64,000 bases of DNA from Ornithinibacillus bavariensis (GCF_018333235.1 NZ_BORP01000005.1:245524-309523), one strand, 5' to 3'. Counted from the stretch's first letter, positions 17,568 to 25,541 are shown. A program made the numbers and translations. Notes: generated by a model from the letters alone, not told the origin.

Positions 17568-17636
17568 ATGAAAAAAAATAAAAAAAAGAGGCAAATGCCT
17601 TTGCCCCATAACATATCCTTCACTAGTCTAAAATAG
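17568..17636 (+). CDS. Possible 22-aa basic micro-protein (or leftward terminator)
   Basis: ATG 17568 has AAAGGAG at a spacing of about 11 nt and opens a 22-codon frame beginning MKKNKKKRQMPLPHN. The same DNA can be read on the minus strand as a terminator: hairpin GGCAAA / TTTGCC followed by two runs of T. Both readings are possible; the A-rich codons are exactly the T run of the reverse terminator, which lowers confidence in the gene. Confidence 0.3.
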   Translation: MKKNKKKRQMPLPHNISFTSLK

Positions 17637-18031
17637 ACAGAAAGAAATATCTTCGTAATATGAATATGATTAAATTCGAACTTGGACTGGGCATACCCAC
17701 TTAGTTAAATATGTAGAATCACATCATTACTAAGAAGTATGTCCCACCTTCGTTCTAGAAATCCTTAAAATAAATCTATTAAAAGGTTAACCTTTCATAT
17801 TCATTAATCTCGACATTCATTTCTGGGTTCAAAAAAGAGTTCCCAGCGAACTGTCCCTGCGTTTCTCCAATCACTAAACATCGTATCAAGCTTTATGAAT
17901 AAATAATTAAATCTTCTATCCATCCTTCAAAATAATCGTAATTAATTAATAGCCAATTCATTAAATCACTTTTTAGGATGATTTCGTAAAATTCAGGGCT
18001 TTTTGGCTCTAATATTTAATGAAATAGCCGT

Positions 18032-18059
18032 ACCAGTTAAACTAACATCACATATGATA
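18032..18059 (+). promoter_or_regulatory. Sigma-K-type promoter of the Ser/Lys repeat gene
   Basis: AC (18032-18033), 17 nt, CATATGATA (18051-18059): a full match to AC-N16/17-CATANNNTA. The expected transcript would begin near 18066, leaving a short leader before ATG 18089. Confidence 0.65.
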
Positions 18060-18088
18060 TAACAAATTGTATGAAAAGAGGCGATTTC

Positions 18089-18808
18089 ATGTCTGATAAT
18101 CATTTTGATGCAAATAAAGTAGGCGAAGAAACTAAAAATTCGAGCGACACCAGCTCACATTCTTCATGTTCCACTACTGATACGACAAGCACGAGTTCTT
18201 CTGGCGGAAAAGGAAAAGGTGAATCTGGTAGTAGTACCCATTCTTCTTCAAGCACTAGTAAGTCTAAGTCTTCTACCTCCACTACTGGTACGACTAGCAC
18301 AAGTTCTTCTGGCGGAAAAGGAAAAGGTGGATCTAGTAATAGCAGCACCCATTCCTCTTCTTCAAGCACGAGTAAGTCCAAGTCTTCTACCTCCACTACT
18401 GGTACGACTAGCACAAGTTCTTCCGGCGGAAAAGGAAAAGGCAAAGGTGGATCTGGTAGTAGCAGCACCCATTCCTCTTCTTCAAGCACGAGTAAGTCCA
18501 ATTCTTCTACCTCCACTACTGGTACGACTAGCACAAGTTCTTCCGGCGGAAAAGGAAAAGGCAAAGGTGGATCCGGTAGTAGCAGCACCCATTCCTCTTC
18601 TTCAAGCACGAGTAAGTCCAAGTCTTCTACCTCCACTACTGGTACGACTAGCACGAGTTCTTCTGGCGGAAAAGGAAAAGGCAAAGGTGGATCTGGTAGT
18701 AGTAGTACTGGTACCTCATCCACAGGTTCTACCACCACAAAAACATCAACATCTAGTACATCAAGCTATAGCAGTAGAAGGAAACGTCGAAGAAACAGCA
18801 CTAGTTAA
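18089..18808 (+). CDS. Ser/Thr/Gly/Lys repeat protein, CotG-like candidate substrate of CotH
   Basis: A 239-aa disordered protein made almost only of Ser, Thr, Gly and Lys. After a short acidic head (residues 1-30) come about five repeats of roughly 38-40 aa: a Ser/Thr run (STSTTGTTSTSSS), a Lys-Gly cluster (GGKGKGKGG) and a Ser/His run (SSSTHSSSSSTSKSK). It ends in a basic tail (SSRRKRRRNSTS). B. subtilis CotG, and the C-terminal part of CotB, are Ser/Lys/Arg repeat proteins phosphorylated by CotH, and a cotH gene follows directly, so this is a likely CotH substrate and coat or exosporium component. ATG 18089 has AAAAGAGGCG; the earlier ATG 18071 lacks a ribosome binding site and almost coincides with the predicted transcript start. 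Not homologous in sequence detail to CotG as far as I can see. Confidence 0.85.
   Translation: MSDNHFDANKVGEETKNSSDTSSHSSCSTTDTTSTSSSGGKGKGESGSSTHSSSSTSKSKSSTSTTGTTSTSSSGGKGKGGSSNSSTHSSSSSTSKSKSSTSTTGTTSTSSSGGKGKGKGGSGSSSTHSSSSSTSKSNSSTSTTGTTSTSSSGGKGKGKGGSGSSSTHSSSSSTSKSKSSTSTTGTTSTSSSGGKGKGKGGSGSSSTGTSSTGSTTTKTSTSSTSSYSSRRKRRRNSTS
18240..18705. repeat. 120-bp in-frame tandem repeats of the Ser/Lys gene
   Basis: The phrase AGTAAGTC plus neighbours recurs at 18257, 18371, 18491 and 18611: one 114-bp step and two 120-bp steps. The last two units are nearly identical, so unit number may vary between strains. Confidence 0.9.
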
Positions 18809-18886
18809 TTCTAAACATTAATTAGGATTGGAGGGGTACTATAACTCCTCTTTCCTATAATTTTTTAATGAAGAGGTGATGTTATT

Positions 18887-19972
18887 GTGGAGATCCAAAT
18901 ACCAAATTTTTATATTAATATGAAGGAAGAGGATTTGGAAGAGTTAAGGAGTGATATTTGGAACGACTTACCTTTACCGGCAAACTTGATTATCGATAAA
19001 TCCATCTACGATATTGATATTTCGTATAGAGGATCTTATACAAGACCTTTTCGTAAGAGATCTTATTTCATAGAATTTATTGAGCCTGATATGTTTAATG
19101 GAGGAAGGGAAATCCATTTAAATGCTGAATATAGAGACCCCTCTCTTTTTCGAAATAAGCTTTCTCTAGATTTTTTTTATGACCTTGGCGTCTTATCACC
19201 TAAAAGCTACCACGTCAACTTAATTAGAAATGATGTTCCTAAAGGTGTTTATTTAGTATTAGAATCTGTGGATGACTTATTTCTAACAAATCGGGATCTC
19301 CCAATAGGTCCCATTTATTATGCAGTTAATAATAATGCCAACTTCTCTTATACCAGAGATGGTCGTAAAAAGAGATCCAGGATTTCCGGTTATAGACAAA
19401 AAATCGGAAACAAAGAAGATGATGAAGCACTTAGGAAGCTAATTGATATTATCAATACTACTTCTGACATGGAGTTTTCTAAGACTATTCCGGGTTTTGT
19501 GAACATCAATAAATACATTCATTGGATGATTGGTGCGGTATGTACTATGAATAATGATGGGTTTACACATAACTACGCACTTTATCAAAACACACATACT
19601 GGACTCTATGAGGTAATTCCTTGGGATTATGATGCTACATGGGGAAGAAAAGTAGATGGGGGAATAATGAATTGTGACTACGTACCAATTCAAGGAAAAA
19701 AAGGTAACTACCTCTGCTATCGTATCTTGCAAGTTCAAGAATTTAGAAAGCAATATAAAGAGAGATTGGAAGAAGTGCTTGAAACAAAATTTACTGTGGA
19801 CTATATGGAGAACAAAATCACCGCCCTACATCAACAACTTCTCCCCCATGTAATGAATGATCCCTATAAAAAAAGAAAAATAGATAAATTCAAAAATGAA
19901 CCAGAAATCATATGTCAATTTATTCTAGATAGAAGTAATTATTTAAAGCAACATTTTAGCGAACTTGATTAA
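18887..19972 (+). CDS. cotH: CotH spore coat protein kinase
   Basis: A 361-aa CotH-family kinase, an atypical protein kinase that phosphorylates Ser residues of spore coat proteins (CotB and CotG in B. subtilis). Signature parts are DISYRGSYTRPFRKRSYFIEF (about 44-64), LVLESVDDLFL (123-133), NNDGFTHNYALY with Asp224 and IPWDYDATWGR with Asp247. The 23-residue distance between these two Asp equals that between the active-site Asp228 and Asp251 reported for B. subtilis CotH, so the enzyme is probably active. Start is GTG 18887 behind AAGAGGTGATG. It sits 78 bp after the Ser/Lys repeat gene, with a weak hairpin between, and overlaps the frame leading to the SET gene. Confidence 0.93.
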   Translation: MEIQIPNFYINMKEEDLEELRSDIWNDLPLPANLIIDKSIYDIDISYRGSYTRPFRKRSYFIEFIEPDMFNGGREIHLNAEYRDPSLFRNKLSLDFFYDLGVLSPKSYHVNLIRNDVPKGVYLVLESVDDLFLTNRDLPIGPIYYAVNNNANFSYTRDGRKKRSRISGYRQKIGNKEDDEALRKLIDIINTTSDMEFSKTIPGFVNINKYIHWMIGAVCTMNNDGFTHNYALYQNTHTGLYEVIPWDYDATWGRKVDGGIMNCDYVPIQGKKGNYLCYRILQVQEFRKQYKERLEEVLETKFTVDYMENKITALHQQLLPHVMNDPYKKRKIDKFKNEPEIICQFILDRSNYLKQHFSELD

Positions 19973-20012
19973 CTATACGACTTGGTATGGACACGCGAGA
20001 GGAGGAATATTA

Positions 20013-20393
20013 TTGCAAAAGATTTCCGTCCAAGATACAGGAAAATATGGAAGAGGTGTTTTTGCATTGTGCGATTTTGAAGAAGGAGATCTGATAGAAT
20101 CTGCACCTGTCATTGCTTTACCAAAGTCTGAACGGAAATACATTAAGAAGACAATGCTAAGTGACTACTTCTTTAATTGGGGGAAAAAGAGGAAAAACCC
20201 CGCTATCGCATTAGGGTACGGGTCTTTGTATAATCATTCTTATACACCTAACGCAAAATTTATTGTTAATCTAAGTGAAAATGCCATTGACTTTTATTCA
20301 TTGAGGAAAATAAGAAAAGGAGAAGAAATCACCGTTAACTATAATGGTGATCCAACTGATAAAACAAATGTGTGGTTTGAAGTGATCGACTAG
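20013..20393 (+). CDS. SET-domain protein (candidate protein lysine methyltransferase)
   Basis: A 126-aa minimal SET domain. Motifs in order: GRGVFA (13-18), SLYNHSYTPNA (71-81, the Asn-His pair that binds S-adenosylmethionine) and EITVNYNG (105-112, with the catalytic-type Tyr). SET enzymes methylate lysines with SAM. The frame is open from TTG 19965, inside cotH, but TTG 20013 has AGGAGG 8 nt upstream and yields MQKISVQDTGKYGRGVF, a normal SET start. It follows cotH by 40 bp and ends before a terminator, so it is probably the last gene of a Ser/Lys-repeat / cotH / SET unit. The Lys-Gly clusters of the repeat protein are an obvious potential target. Substrate is inference. Confidence 0.87.
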   Translation: MQKISVQDTGKYGRGVFALCDFEEGDLIESAPVIALPKSERKYIKKTMLSDYFFNWGKKRKNPAIALGYGSLYNHSYTPNAKFIVNLSENAIDFYSLRKIRKGEEITVNYNGDPTDKTNVWFEVID

Positions 20394-20559
20394 CACATTT
20401 ATTAATTTAACGCTTCATGCTTTTTAAGAAGGGATGTACAACAGGACGTCCTCTATATATCGTGCTCCTTTTTCCTGATGAATCCATTTCTTTTGATATA
20501 CTACAGTTTCAAGATTTACTAGGATTGAATTATGTAGTGTGTGCTGAAAAGAGCAATTC

Positions 20560-20603
20560 AAAAAGCCTTTCATCCATTACGAAAGGCTTCATTTATGTTT
20601 TTT
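20560..20603 (+). terminator. Terminator downstream of the SET gene
   Basis: Perfect stem AAGCCTTTC / GAAAGGCTT with a 9-nt loop and a T-rich tail. It lies 170 bp after the SET stop; a 62-codon open frame across it (20417-20605) has no good start and is not called. Confidence 0.75.
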
Positions 20604-20785
20604 AACAGAAGCTGGCTTTAAGCATTTTAAGGCAGAAAACCACTAAAACACATTCATTTATTTTCGATACAACGTCTATATCTAAATAAAAACTGTCTTA
20701 ACAGTATTTGTTTCAGGGCCAATTAAGGAAGTATTTGGTCGACATTAATCTAATAAAGAGATTCTTCCTAGCAAAATAATACTAA

Positions 20786-20826
20786 CAAAAAATATGTAGA
20801 GACAGAAGTAAGCTTCTTTCTCTACA
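20786..20826 (-). terminator. Terminator of the two-domain CotB-like gene
   Basis: Minus-strand stem TGTAGAGA / TCTCTACA with an inner AGAAGCTTACTTCT stem, followed by TATTTTTTG, 22 bp after the stop. Confidence 0.8.
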
Positions 20827-20847
20827 ATTAGATAGTCACAAATCTAC

Positions 20848-21531
20848 TTAAACTTGATGCAATGTTTTTATATGATGCATATTGATAAACAATGGTTTTG
20901 ATCGTGCACTTTGAATTTTTACTATCGGTCCTGAAATTTCAATTATTCTTCCAATATGATAATTCTTTTCTCCAATATTTAAAACGACAACATCATCTAA
21001 AAACTTTTCAATTTGAACCTCAAAGGTTCTTGCAAGCTTAGGGTTTGTTGGCTGAACGGGGAAATTATGCATATCTAATCCATATGGTCGTTGATCTTGA
21101 GAATATGGAATCAACCATTTAAGATGATTTAATGTTATATACATCGTTTTATATATCGGTGAATGGAAAACAAAGTAATTATTCATTATACTTGTTATAT
21201 ATCCATGTAATGGTTGATTTGCGGTCACATAGATTTCTACAAATATACCTTTTGCTTCTGTAAGAACCTTACGTAAAGACCAGTCTGTTTCTTCTAAAGA
21301 TAGAATACTAGTTAAATCTGTTGAATTTAAAGGATAGGAGATTTCATTCGAACTATCTTCTACTGCTCTAATATTTTGGATATGCACAATCGGAATGTAT
21401 ACATAGTCATTTCCGTTGAACAAAACCAATGTATCTGTCCCAATATCAATAATTTTTCCATTAACTAGCTTTTTACCAGAAATCTCTACTACACATGGTT
21501 CGTTCAACAGTCCTTGCAATATTGTTTTCAT
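20848..21531 (-). CDS. CotB/DUF2642-like spore coat protein, 227 aa
   Basis: A protein with three small Sm-like beta-barrel units of the kind seen in the N-terminal half of CotB: LNEPCVVEISGKKLVNGKIIDIGTDTLVLFNGNDYVYIPIVHIQNI at about 7-52, EIYVTANQPLHGYITSIMNNYFVFHS near the middle, and DDVVVLNIGEKNYHIGRIIEISGPIVKI near the end. Each ends in a strand plus a His-Ile-Lys or His-Ile-Gln phrase. The frame is open to 21564, but ATG 21531 follows GGGGGTGAAAG. It carries no Ser-rich or charged tail, unlike CotB. Location in the coat cluster supports a spore coat role; the family name DUF2642 is from memory. Confidence 0.72.
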   Translation of the reverse strand: MKTILQGLLNEPCVVEISGKKLVNGKIIDIGTDTLVLFNGNDYVYIPIVHIQNIRAVEDSSNEISYPLNSTDLTSILSLEETDWSLRKVLTEAKGIFVEIYVTANQPLHGYITSIMNNYFVFHSPIYKTMYITLNHLKWLIPYSQDQRPYGLDMHNFPVQPTNPKLARTFEVQIEKFLDDVVVLNIGEKNYHIGRIIEISGPIVKIQSARSKPLFINMHHIKTLHQV

Positions 21532-21938
21532 ACTTTCACCCCCAATCAAAAAAAGCTCTATCACCTACGTCTACTGTAAAGGTTTATTGAAACGAGTTAA
21601 TCCTAGTAGAATGTACTCACTCCACAAGTCTCTTACCTACCATATTTTCATTTTCATAAAAAATTTAATTTCATAGAACTTCTAGATCATTATTGCAATT
21701 ACAAGGAAATTTATGTCTTAAAATACTAATCCTGATTATTATTTCTACATACTTATAATTAGGTGAAGCTCCTTACAGTAAAATGTAATAAGTACTCTAT
21801 TTGCACCAAAATTGAAGTGTCCATGGGTTTATCGTATAAATGTAATAATTCTGGAGATGTTTTATGTGGATTTCTAGTAAAAAGCAATAAAAAATAAAGG
21901 GTAAAGGATTTTGATAGAAGTAAAACTGTTCACCACTT
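21532..21938. other. Intergenic region, 407 bp
   Basis: Between two genes on the minus strand. It should hold the promoter of the 227-aa CotB-like gene; no clear sigma-K match was found and no gene or strong terminator is visible. Confidence 0.5.
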
Positions 21939-23549
21939 TTATATATCTTCTTTATTTAATTTTTGAAGCATTTTTTCAGCATGTCTAATTAATGCATGAT
22001 ACTGTGCTTTTAATACTTCTTTCATTTCAGATGATAAAGGACGTTGAGTTTCCTCATCGAGCTGCTCAGGTTCTTCAGATGAAGAATAGATATTTTTTTG
22101 CATATTAAGAAGTGATTTTACCTCAGTATTATTCATACTCGCCCTTAACTCTTTAGGATTATTGTTCTTTTGTAGCTTGAATCTTGGTTTCTCCATTTTT
22201 ACTTTATTTCTCTTATTTATGTGAACCACTCTATAAGATTGGAAGCTGTTTTTTTTCCATTCTTTTTTATTCTGTTTTTGCATTTTTATTTCTGGCATTT
22301 GCAAATCTGTTCCCATTGCAGCTTCCGTAAAACGGGTCTCCTCGTTAGCTCCTTCATTATATAGTACTTGATCTATTACTTCAGAGTCCTCCTCTGTAAT
22401 TGACACTTGATTCTTCGCTTTAGTTCTTTTCCGTGCTTTCTTTTTAACGGGGGCTTGGACTTCTACGTCAATATCTACTATATCTTCTATAACAGATTGA
22501 TGCCCTTCTCCTTCTATTTTTTCCTCTTTGACAGGTGATTGTTCATTTATTTCTGCTTCTTCCGTTTCTTTCTCAGGTGCATGCTCATTTACTTCTGCTT
22601 CTTCTGTACCTTTCTCTATGATAGAGGCTTGGTCATTCACTTCGACTTCTTCCGTTTCTTCCTCTACGACAGAGGCTTGGTTATTCACTTCTACTTCTTC
22701 CATTTTTTCTATGACAGAAGCTTGATCATTTATTTCTGCTTTCTCTGTTTCTTCCTCTATGATAGAAGATCGGTCATCCACTTCGACTTCTTCCGTTTCT
22801 TCTTCTATGACAGAGGATCGGTCATCCATTTCGACTTCTTCCGTTTCTTCTTCTATGACAGAAATTCGATCATTCATTTCTGCTTCTTCCGCTTCTTCTT
22901 TTATGACAGAAGTTCGATCATTCATTTCTGCTTGTTCTGTTTCTTCCTCCATGGTAGACGTTTGCTCAATTTCTTCTTTCTCTGTTTCTTCCTCTATGAT
23001 AGAAGTATGGGAAATAGACCTAAGATTATCAGCTTGTTCCCTTGTGGGAGCTTTATCTAATACTTCTTTTGGGGAATCTGAAGGGGGATCCTCTTCGGCT
23101 TTATCTGCTTGAACATCCTGCTTCATTTCAGGATGTTCACCTTCATAAATGTCGGAAATACAGGATTTTTGAAAATATAACTGTTTACTATTATTTACCA
23201 AAACAATATAATTACTGAGGATATCTGTTAGTACTCCTGAGGTACCCTTTCCAGATAAAATATTGATGGTTACCCAGCTATATTTTAGTGCCTCCAAAAC
23301 GCTATCTAAGGACCATGCATGCAAATATGTTGACCGATCACCTTTTAAATCATAGTCCCTGGAGTTTTTAGAAAGTGCTATTATATGATTGATGGTTAAA
23401 TAATGGATTTTATCTAAAATAGCTATAATTAGATAATCCTCATTAACATCTAATAAAACACCTTCTATATAATTATCATTCTTAAGAAACAATCCAATAT
23501 TGGTTCCTTTTAAACTATGAAGGACTTTACCTAGAGTAGAGTAAGTCAT
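21939..23549 (-). CDS. CotB-like coat protein with long acidic repeat region, 536 aa
   Basis: The N-terminal 150 residues hold two CotB-type beta-barrel units (GTNIGLFLKNDNYIEGVLLDVNEDYLIIA with INHIIAL, and SWVTINILSGKGTSGVLTDILSNYIVLV), lacking the RGGPES motif of true CotB. Then follow about ten repeats of 16-17 aa of the form SVIEEETEEVEMDDRS, giving a strongly acidic region (about residues 180-360), and a basic C-terminal half (KKKARKRTKAKNQ, RVVHINKRNKVKMEKPRF). This contrasts with the Ser-rich tail of B. subtilis CotB. The longest frame runs to 23795 over the cotB gene, but ATG 23549 with AAAGGGGGA is the start; it lies 52 bp after cotB, so the two are probably an operon. Role: coat structure; the partner of the acidic tail is unknown. 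Confidence 0.8.
   Translation of the reverse strand: MTYSTLGKVLHSLKGTNIGLFLKNDNYIEGVLLDVNEDYLIIAILDKIHYLTINHIIALSKNSRDYDLKGDRSTYLHAWSLDSVLEALKYSWVTINILSGKGTSGVLTDILSNYIVLVNNSKQLYFQKSCISDIYEGEHPEMKQDVQADKAEEDPPSDSPKEVLDKAPTREQADNLRSISHTSIIEEETEKEEIEQTSTMEEETEQAEMNDRTSVIKEEAEEAEMNDRISVIEEETEEVEMDDRSSVIEEETEEVEVDDRSSIIEEETEKAEINDQASVIEKMEEVEVNNQASVVEEETEEVEVNDQASIIEKGTEEAEVNEHAPEKETEEAEINEQSPVKEEKIEGEGHQSVIEDIVDIDVEVQAPVKKKARKRTKAKNQVSITEEDSEVIDQVLYNEGANEETRFTEAAMGTDLQMPEIKMQKQNKKEWKKNSFQSYRVVHINKRNKVKMEKPRFKLQKNNNPKELRASMNNTEVKSLLNMQKNIYSSSEEPEQLDEETQRPLSSEMKEVLKAQYHALIRHAEKMLQKLNKEDI
22510..23010. repeat. Tandem 48-51-bp acidic-coding repeats
   Basis: About ten imperfect units inside the CotB-like gene, each coding for a Glu/Asp-rich block with a Ser-Val-Ile or Ala-Ser-Val-Ile junction. 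Open frames on the plus strand over this stretch are by-products. Confidence 0.85.
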
Positions 23550-23601
23550 ATAGAATCCCCCTTTTCCCCTAAAGCAAACAACAATAACAATACAATAAAT
23601 A

Positions 23602-24204
23602 CTACTCGGTTTTTTCTTCTGCCTTTTCTGGCTGTTTTTCTTCTTTCCTATCTGCTTGTTTTTCTTGCGTCTTTTGTGAATTATTGCTTCGTTTACTCTT
23701 ATTGTTTTTCTGAGCATTTTGATTTTGGTTTTGGTTTTGGTTTTGATTTTGGTTTTGTTCTTCATTTGCATTTGGCTTTTCAACTTTTGCGCCATAGCTT
23801 ATATTGCGAAGATGGAAAGTTGATACACGTACAACTTCTTCTCCGGAAACTACAACAATATAGTGATCGGAAACTTCTTCTAGTACACCTTCTAGCATTT
23901 CAGGACCTCCACGGTTTACCTGTATCCAACGGTGTTTTAAGTTGTTCAAAATTTCTTGGAACTTATTAGCACAAAGGTATTCAAAATCCTCTGGAACTTC
24001 TAGTTCAAAGCCAAATCCCTGCTTAGCATTGCTTGTTAAGCTTTTTATATGCTGTGTATTATAGTAAATGACACCATCATTTTCGGTTAACACCGCTAAA
24101 TAATCGTCTTCTACTGCTAACACTTTACCGACACGTGATTCAGGTCCACCTCTATCAATTTTAACAACCTTATCCATAAAAGAGAGTAACAAGTCCTTAT
24201 TCAT
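23602..24204 (-). CDS. cotB: Spore coat protein CotB
   Basis: A 200-aa CotB homologue. Two hallmark units are visible: VVKIDRGGPESRVGKVLAVEDDYLAV with HIKSL (residues 13-56) and WIQVNRGGPEMLEGVLEEVSDHYIVV with FHLRNIS (93-136). B. subtilis CotB has the same RGGPE phrases followed by a long Ser/Lys-rich tail phosphorylated by CotH. Here the tail is short and different: an Asn-Gln run (about 150-163) and a Lys/Glu-rich end (KEEKQPEKAEEKTE), with few serines, so it may not be a CotH substrate; the Ser/Lys repeat protein may have taken that part. Start ATG 24204 with AGGAGG. First gene of an operon with the acidic CotB-like gene. Confidence 0.88.
   Translation of the reverse strand: MNKDLLLSFMDKVVKIDRGGPESRVGKVLAVEDDYLAVLTENDGVIYYNTQHIKSLTSNAKQGFGFELEVPEDFEYLCANKFQEILNNLKHRWIQVNRGGPEMLEGVLEEVSDHYIVVVSGEEVVRVSTFHLRNISYGAKVEKPNANEEQNQNQNQNQNQNQNAQKNNKSKRSNNSQKTQEKQADRKEEKQPEKAEEKTE
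23719..23760. repeat. Hexanucleotide repeat in cotB (Asn-Gln run)
   Basis: About six near-identical GGTTTT/GATTTT units on the plus strand encode (Asn-Gln)n in CotB. Gain or loss of a unit keeps the frame. Confidence 0.8.
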
Positions 24205-24542
24205 TTTCTAACCTCCTATTATATTTTCCATATATCTATATGTGTCATAGCAGGTTGTTGTATTAGCCAGAGGCCTATTTTTACCATATTTTTAAAAATT
24301 AAGGTATTACCAAAGAGAATTTGAGCTATTACTCTTCATACTTCCTTCTGAAAAAGCAAGCTTCAGTTAGGACATTTTAGAATTAATAAATAATATGCCT
24401 AAGTACGGTAAACAGTTCCTATTGTTCCATGGGTATTCTTGAAGAATGGACATAAAATTAAAAAGACTGGAGCAAATAAAATCACTCCAGTCAAATTTAA
24501 TATTTACTTTTCCTTTAATATCTTAATTAGATTAAGACTATG
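24205..24542. other. Intergenic region, 338 bp
   Basis: Upstream of cotB and downstream of the ydjI-like gene, with the latter's terminator at 24457-24492. No gene seen; the cotB promoter is not obvious. Confidence 0.5.
24457..24492 (-). terminator. Terminator of the ydjI-pspA operon
   Basis: Minus-strand perfect 8-bp stem GACTGGAG / CTCCAGTC with a 12-nt loop, followed by TTTTTAATTTT. Confidence 0.9.
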
Positions 24543-25541
24543 TTAAATCAACTTCTGACCACAATTAGAGCAAAAGTTAGCTCCTTGCGTCTTCTGACCA
24601 CAATTTGGACAGAAATTTGGGATGTTATTTGTTGAATTTCCTTGTGATGGTATCGGCTCACTTTGATTTTGTGAATTATTTTGATTTAGGCTCTGATTCA
24701 TATTCTTCATCACTTCACCGGCCATCGTCATCCCCATCATCATTCCAGCCATATCTGTTGCTGTACCAGAACCCTGTAATTTTCCTGAAGCCATCGCATC
24801 TGTAATGGAAACCTGCTGGTAGCGTGATAGATCACCAATCATTCCTTGTGAAGCTGCCTTTTTAACCATATCCTGGATTTCCTGAGGATAGTTAAAGCTT
24901 GATACATTGAATCCCGTCATGGTCATTCCCATCTCAAGAATTTGCATATCTAAATCTTCACGAATTCCATTAGATATTTCTAAAGCATTTACCTGTAGAT
25001 TAAAAAGATCCTTACCCTCTTTCGTTATCCACTTCATTAGTAATTGATCCAGGATAGAGGTAATCCGAATCTTCACATCATCAACTAAATAGCGATCCTT
25101 AATCCCTGCAATATTATCGATTAGCCCAATATAATCATTAACCTTAAATTCGAAGGTTCCATTTGCTCGAATTGGTAGCCCTCCAGGTAGATTTAACTGT
25201 GGAGCAGGGATATTAATCGCATTTTTTGTCCCCCACTTCACGTTAAAGATTTTCGTATTAACGAATAGAACCTCAACACGAAGACCACTATTAAATCCAA
25301 ACTTAAATCCTTTTAAAGTGGATAGAAATGGAATAATTTCGGATTCAATATTATAATCACCTTCATCTTTGAAGATTCCTTCAATTTTTCCATTGTATAG
25401 AAAAATAGCATCCTGACCAGGGCGAATGATTAAACGACTTCCCTTTTTTATTTCGCTATTTCTCCATTTCCAGAAAATCATATCATCACGAAACTCATCC
25501 CATTCGATAACATCTGCAAATTGATTTTTGAAAAAAGCCAT
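24543..25541 (-). CDS. ydjI: SPFH/Band-7-type protein with C-terminal zinc ribbons (YdjI)
   Basis: A 332-aa protein with an SPFH/virion-core-like domain (residues about 1-230, GSRLIIRPGQDAIFLYNGKIEGIF), a Met/Gly-rich linker and Asn/Gln-rich stretch, and a C-terminal double zinc ribbon (FCPNCGQKTQ, NFCSNCGQKL). Last gene of the pspA operon, as in B. subtilis ydjFGHI, where YdjI helps to hold the PspA-type protein at the membrane (as I recall). The TTG two codons earlier is ignored; ATG 25541 has AAAGGAAG. Role: membrane stress protection. Confidence 0.87.
   Translation of the reverse strand: MAFFKNQFADVIEWDEFRDDMIFWKWRNSEIKKGSRLIIRPGQDAIFLYNGKIEGIFKDEGDYNIESEIIPFLSTLKGFKFGFNSGLRVEVLFVNTKIFNVKWGTKNAINIPAPQLNLPGGLPIRANGTFEFKVNDYIGLIDNIAGIKDRYLVDDVKIRITSILDQLLMKWITKEGKDLFNLQVNALEISNGIREDLDMQILEMGMTMTGFNVSSFNYPQEIQDMVKKAASQGMIGDLSRYQQVSITDAMASGKLQGSGTATDMAGMMMGMTMAGEVMKNMNQSLNQNNSQNQSEPIPSQGNSTNNIPNFCPNCGQKTQGANFCSNCGQKLI

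Larger units (their letters stand above)
17499..18088. other. Intergenic region, 590 bp
   Basis: Holds a 22-codon micro-ORF or leftward terminator (17568-17636) and, at its right end, the sigma-K promoter of the Ser/Lys repeat gene. In between I see no convincing gene. Confidence 0.5.
20394..20847. other. Intergenic region, 454 bp, between convergent genes
   Basis: Contains the rightward terminator at 20560-20603 and the leftward terminator at 20786-20826. No convincing gene is seen in the rest. Confidence 0.55.

Noticed and set aside
18100..18738. Minus-strand frame (Glu/Leu/Val-rich) across the Ser/Lys gene
   Set aside because: Mirror of the repeat; no ribosome binding site, and the plus-strand gene has promoter, RBS and context.
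20417..20605. 62-codon plus-strand frame downstream of the SET gene
   Set aside because: Its end is a perfect terminator hairpin and its ATG has no ribosome binding site.
23550..23795. N-terminal extension of the acidic CotB-like gene
   Set aside because: It overlaps cotB in another phase; the internal ATG at 23549 has a proper ribosome binding site.
24205..24260. Sigma-K promoter in front of cotB
   Set aside because: CATATAGAT fails the last two positions and the AC is at the wrong distance; the real promoter may be different.
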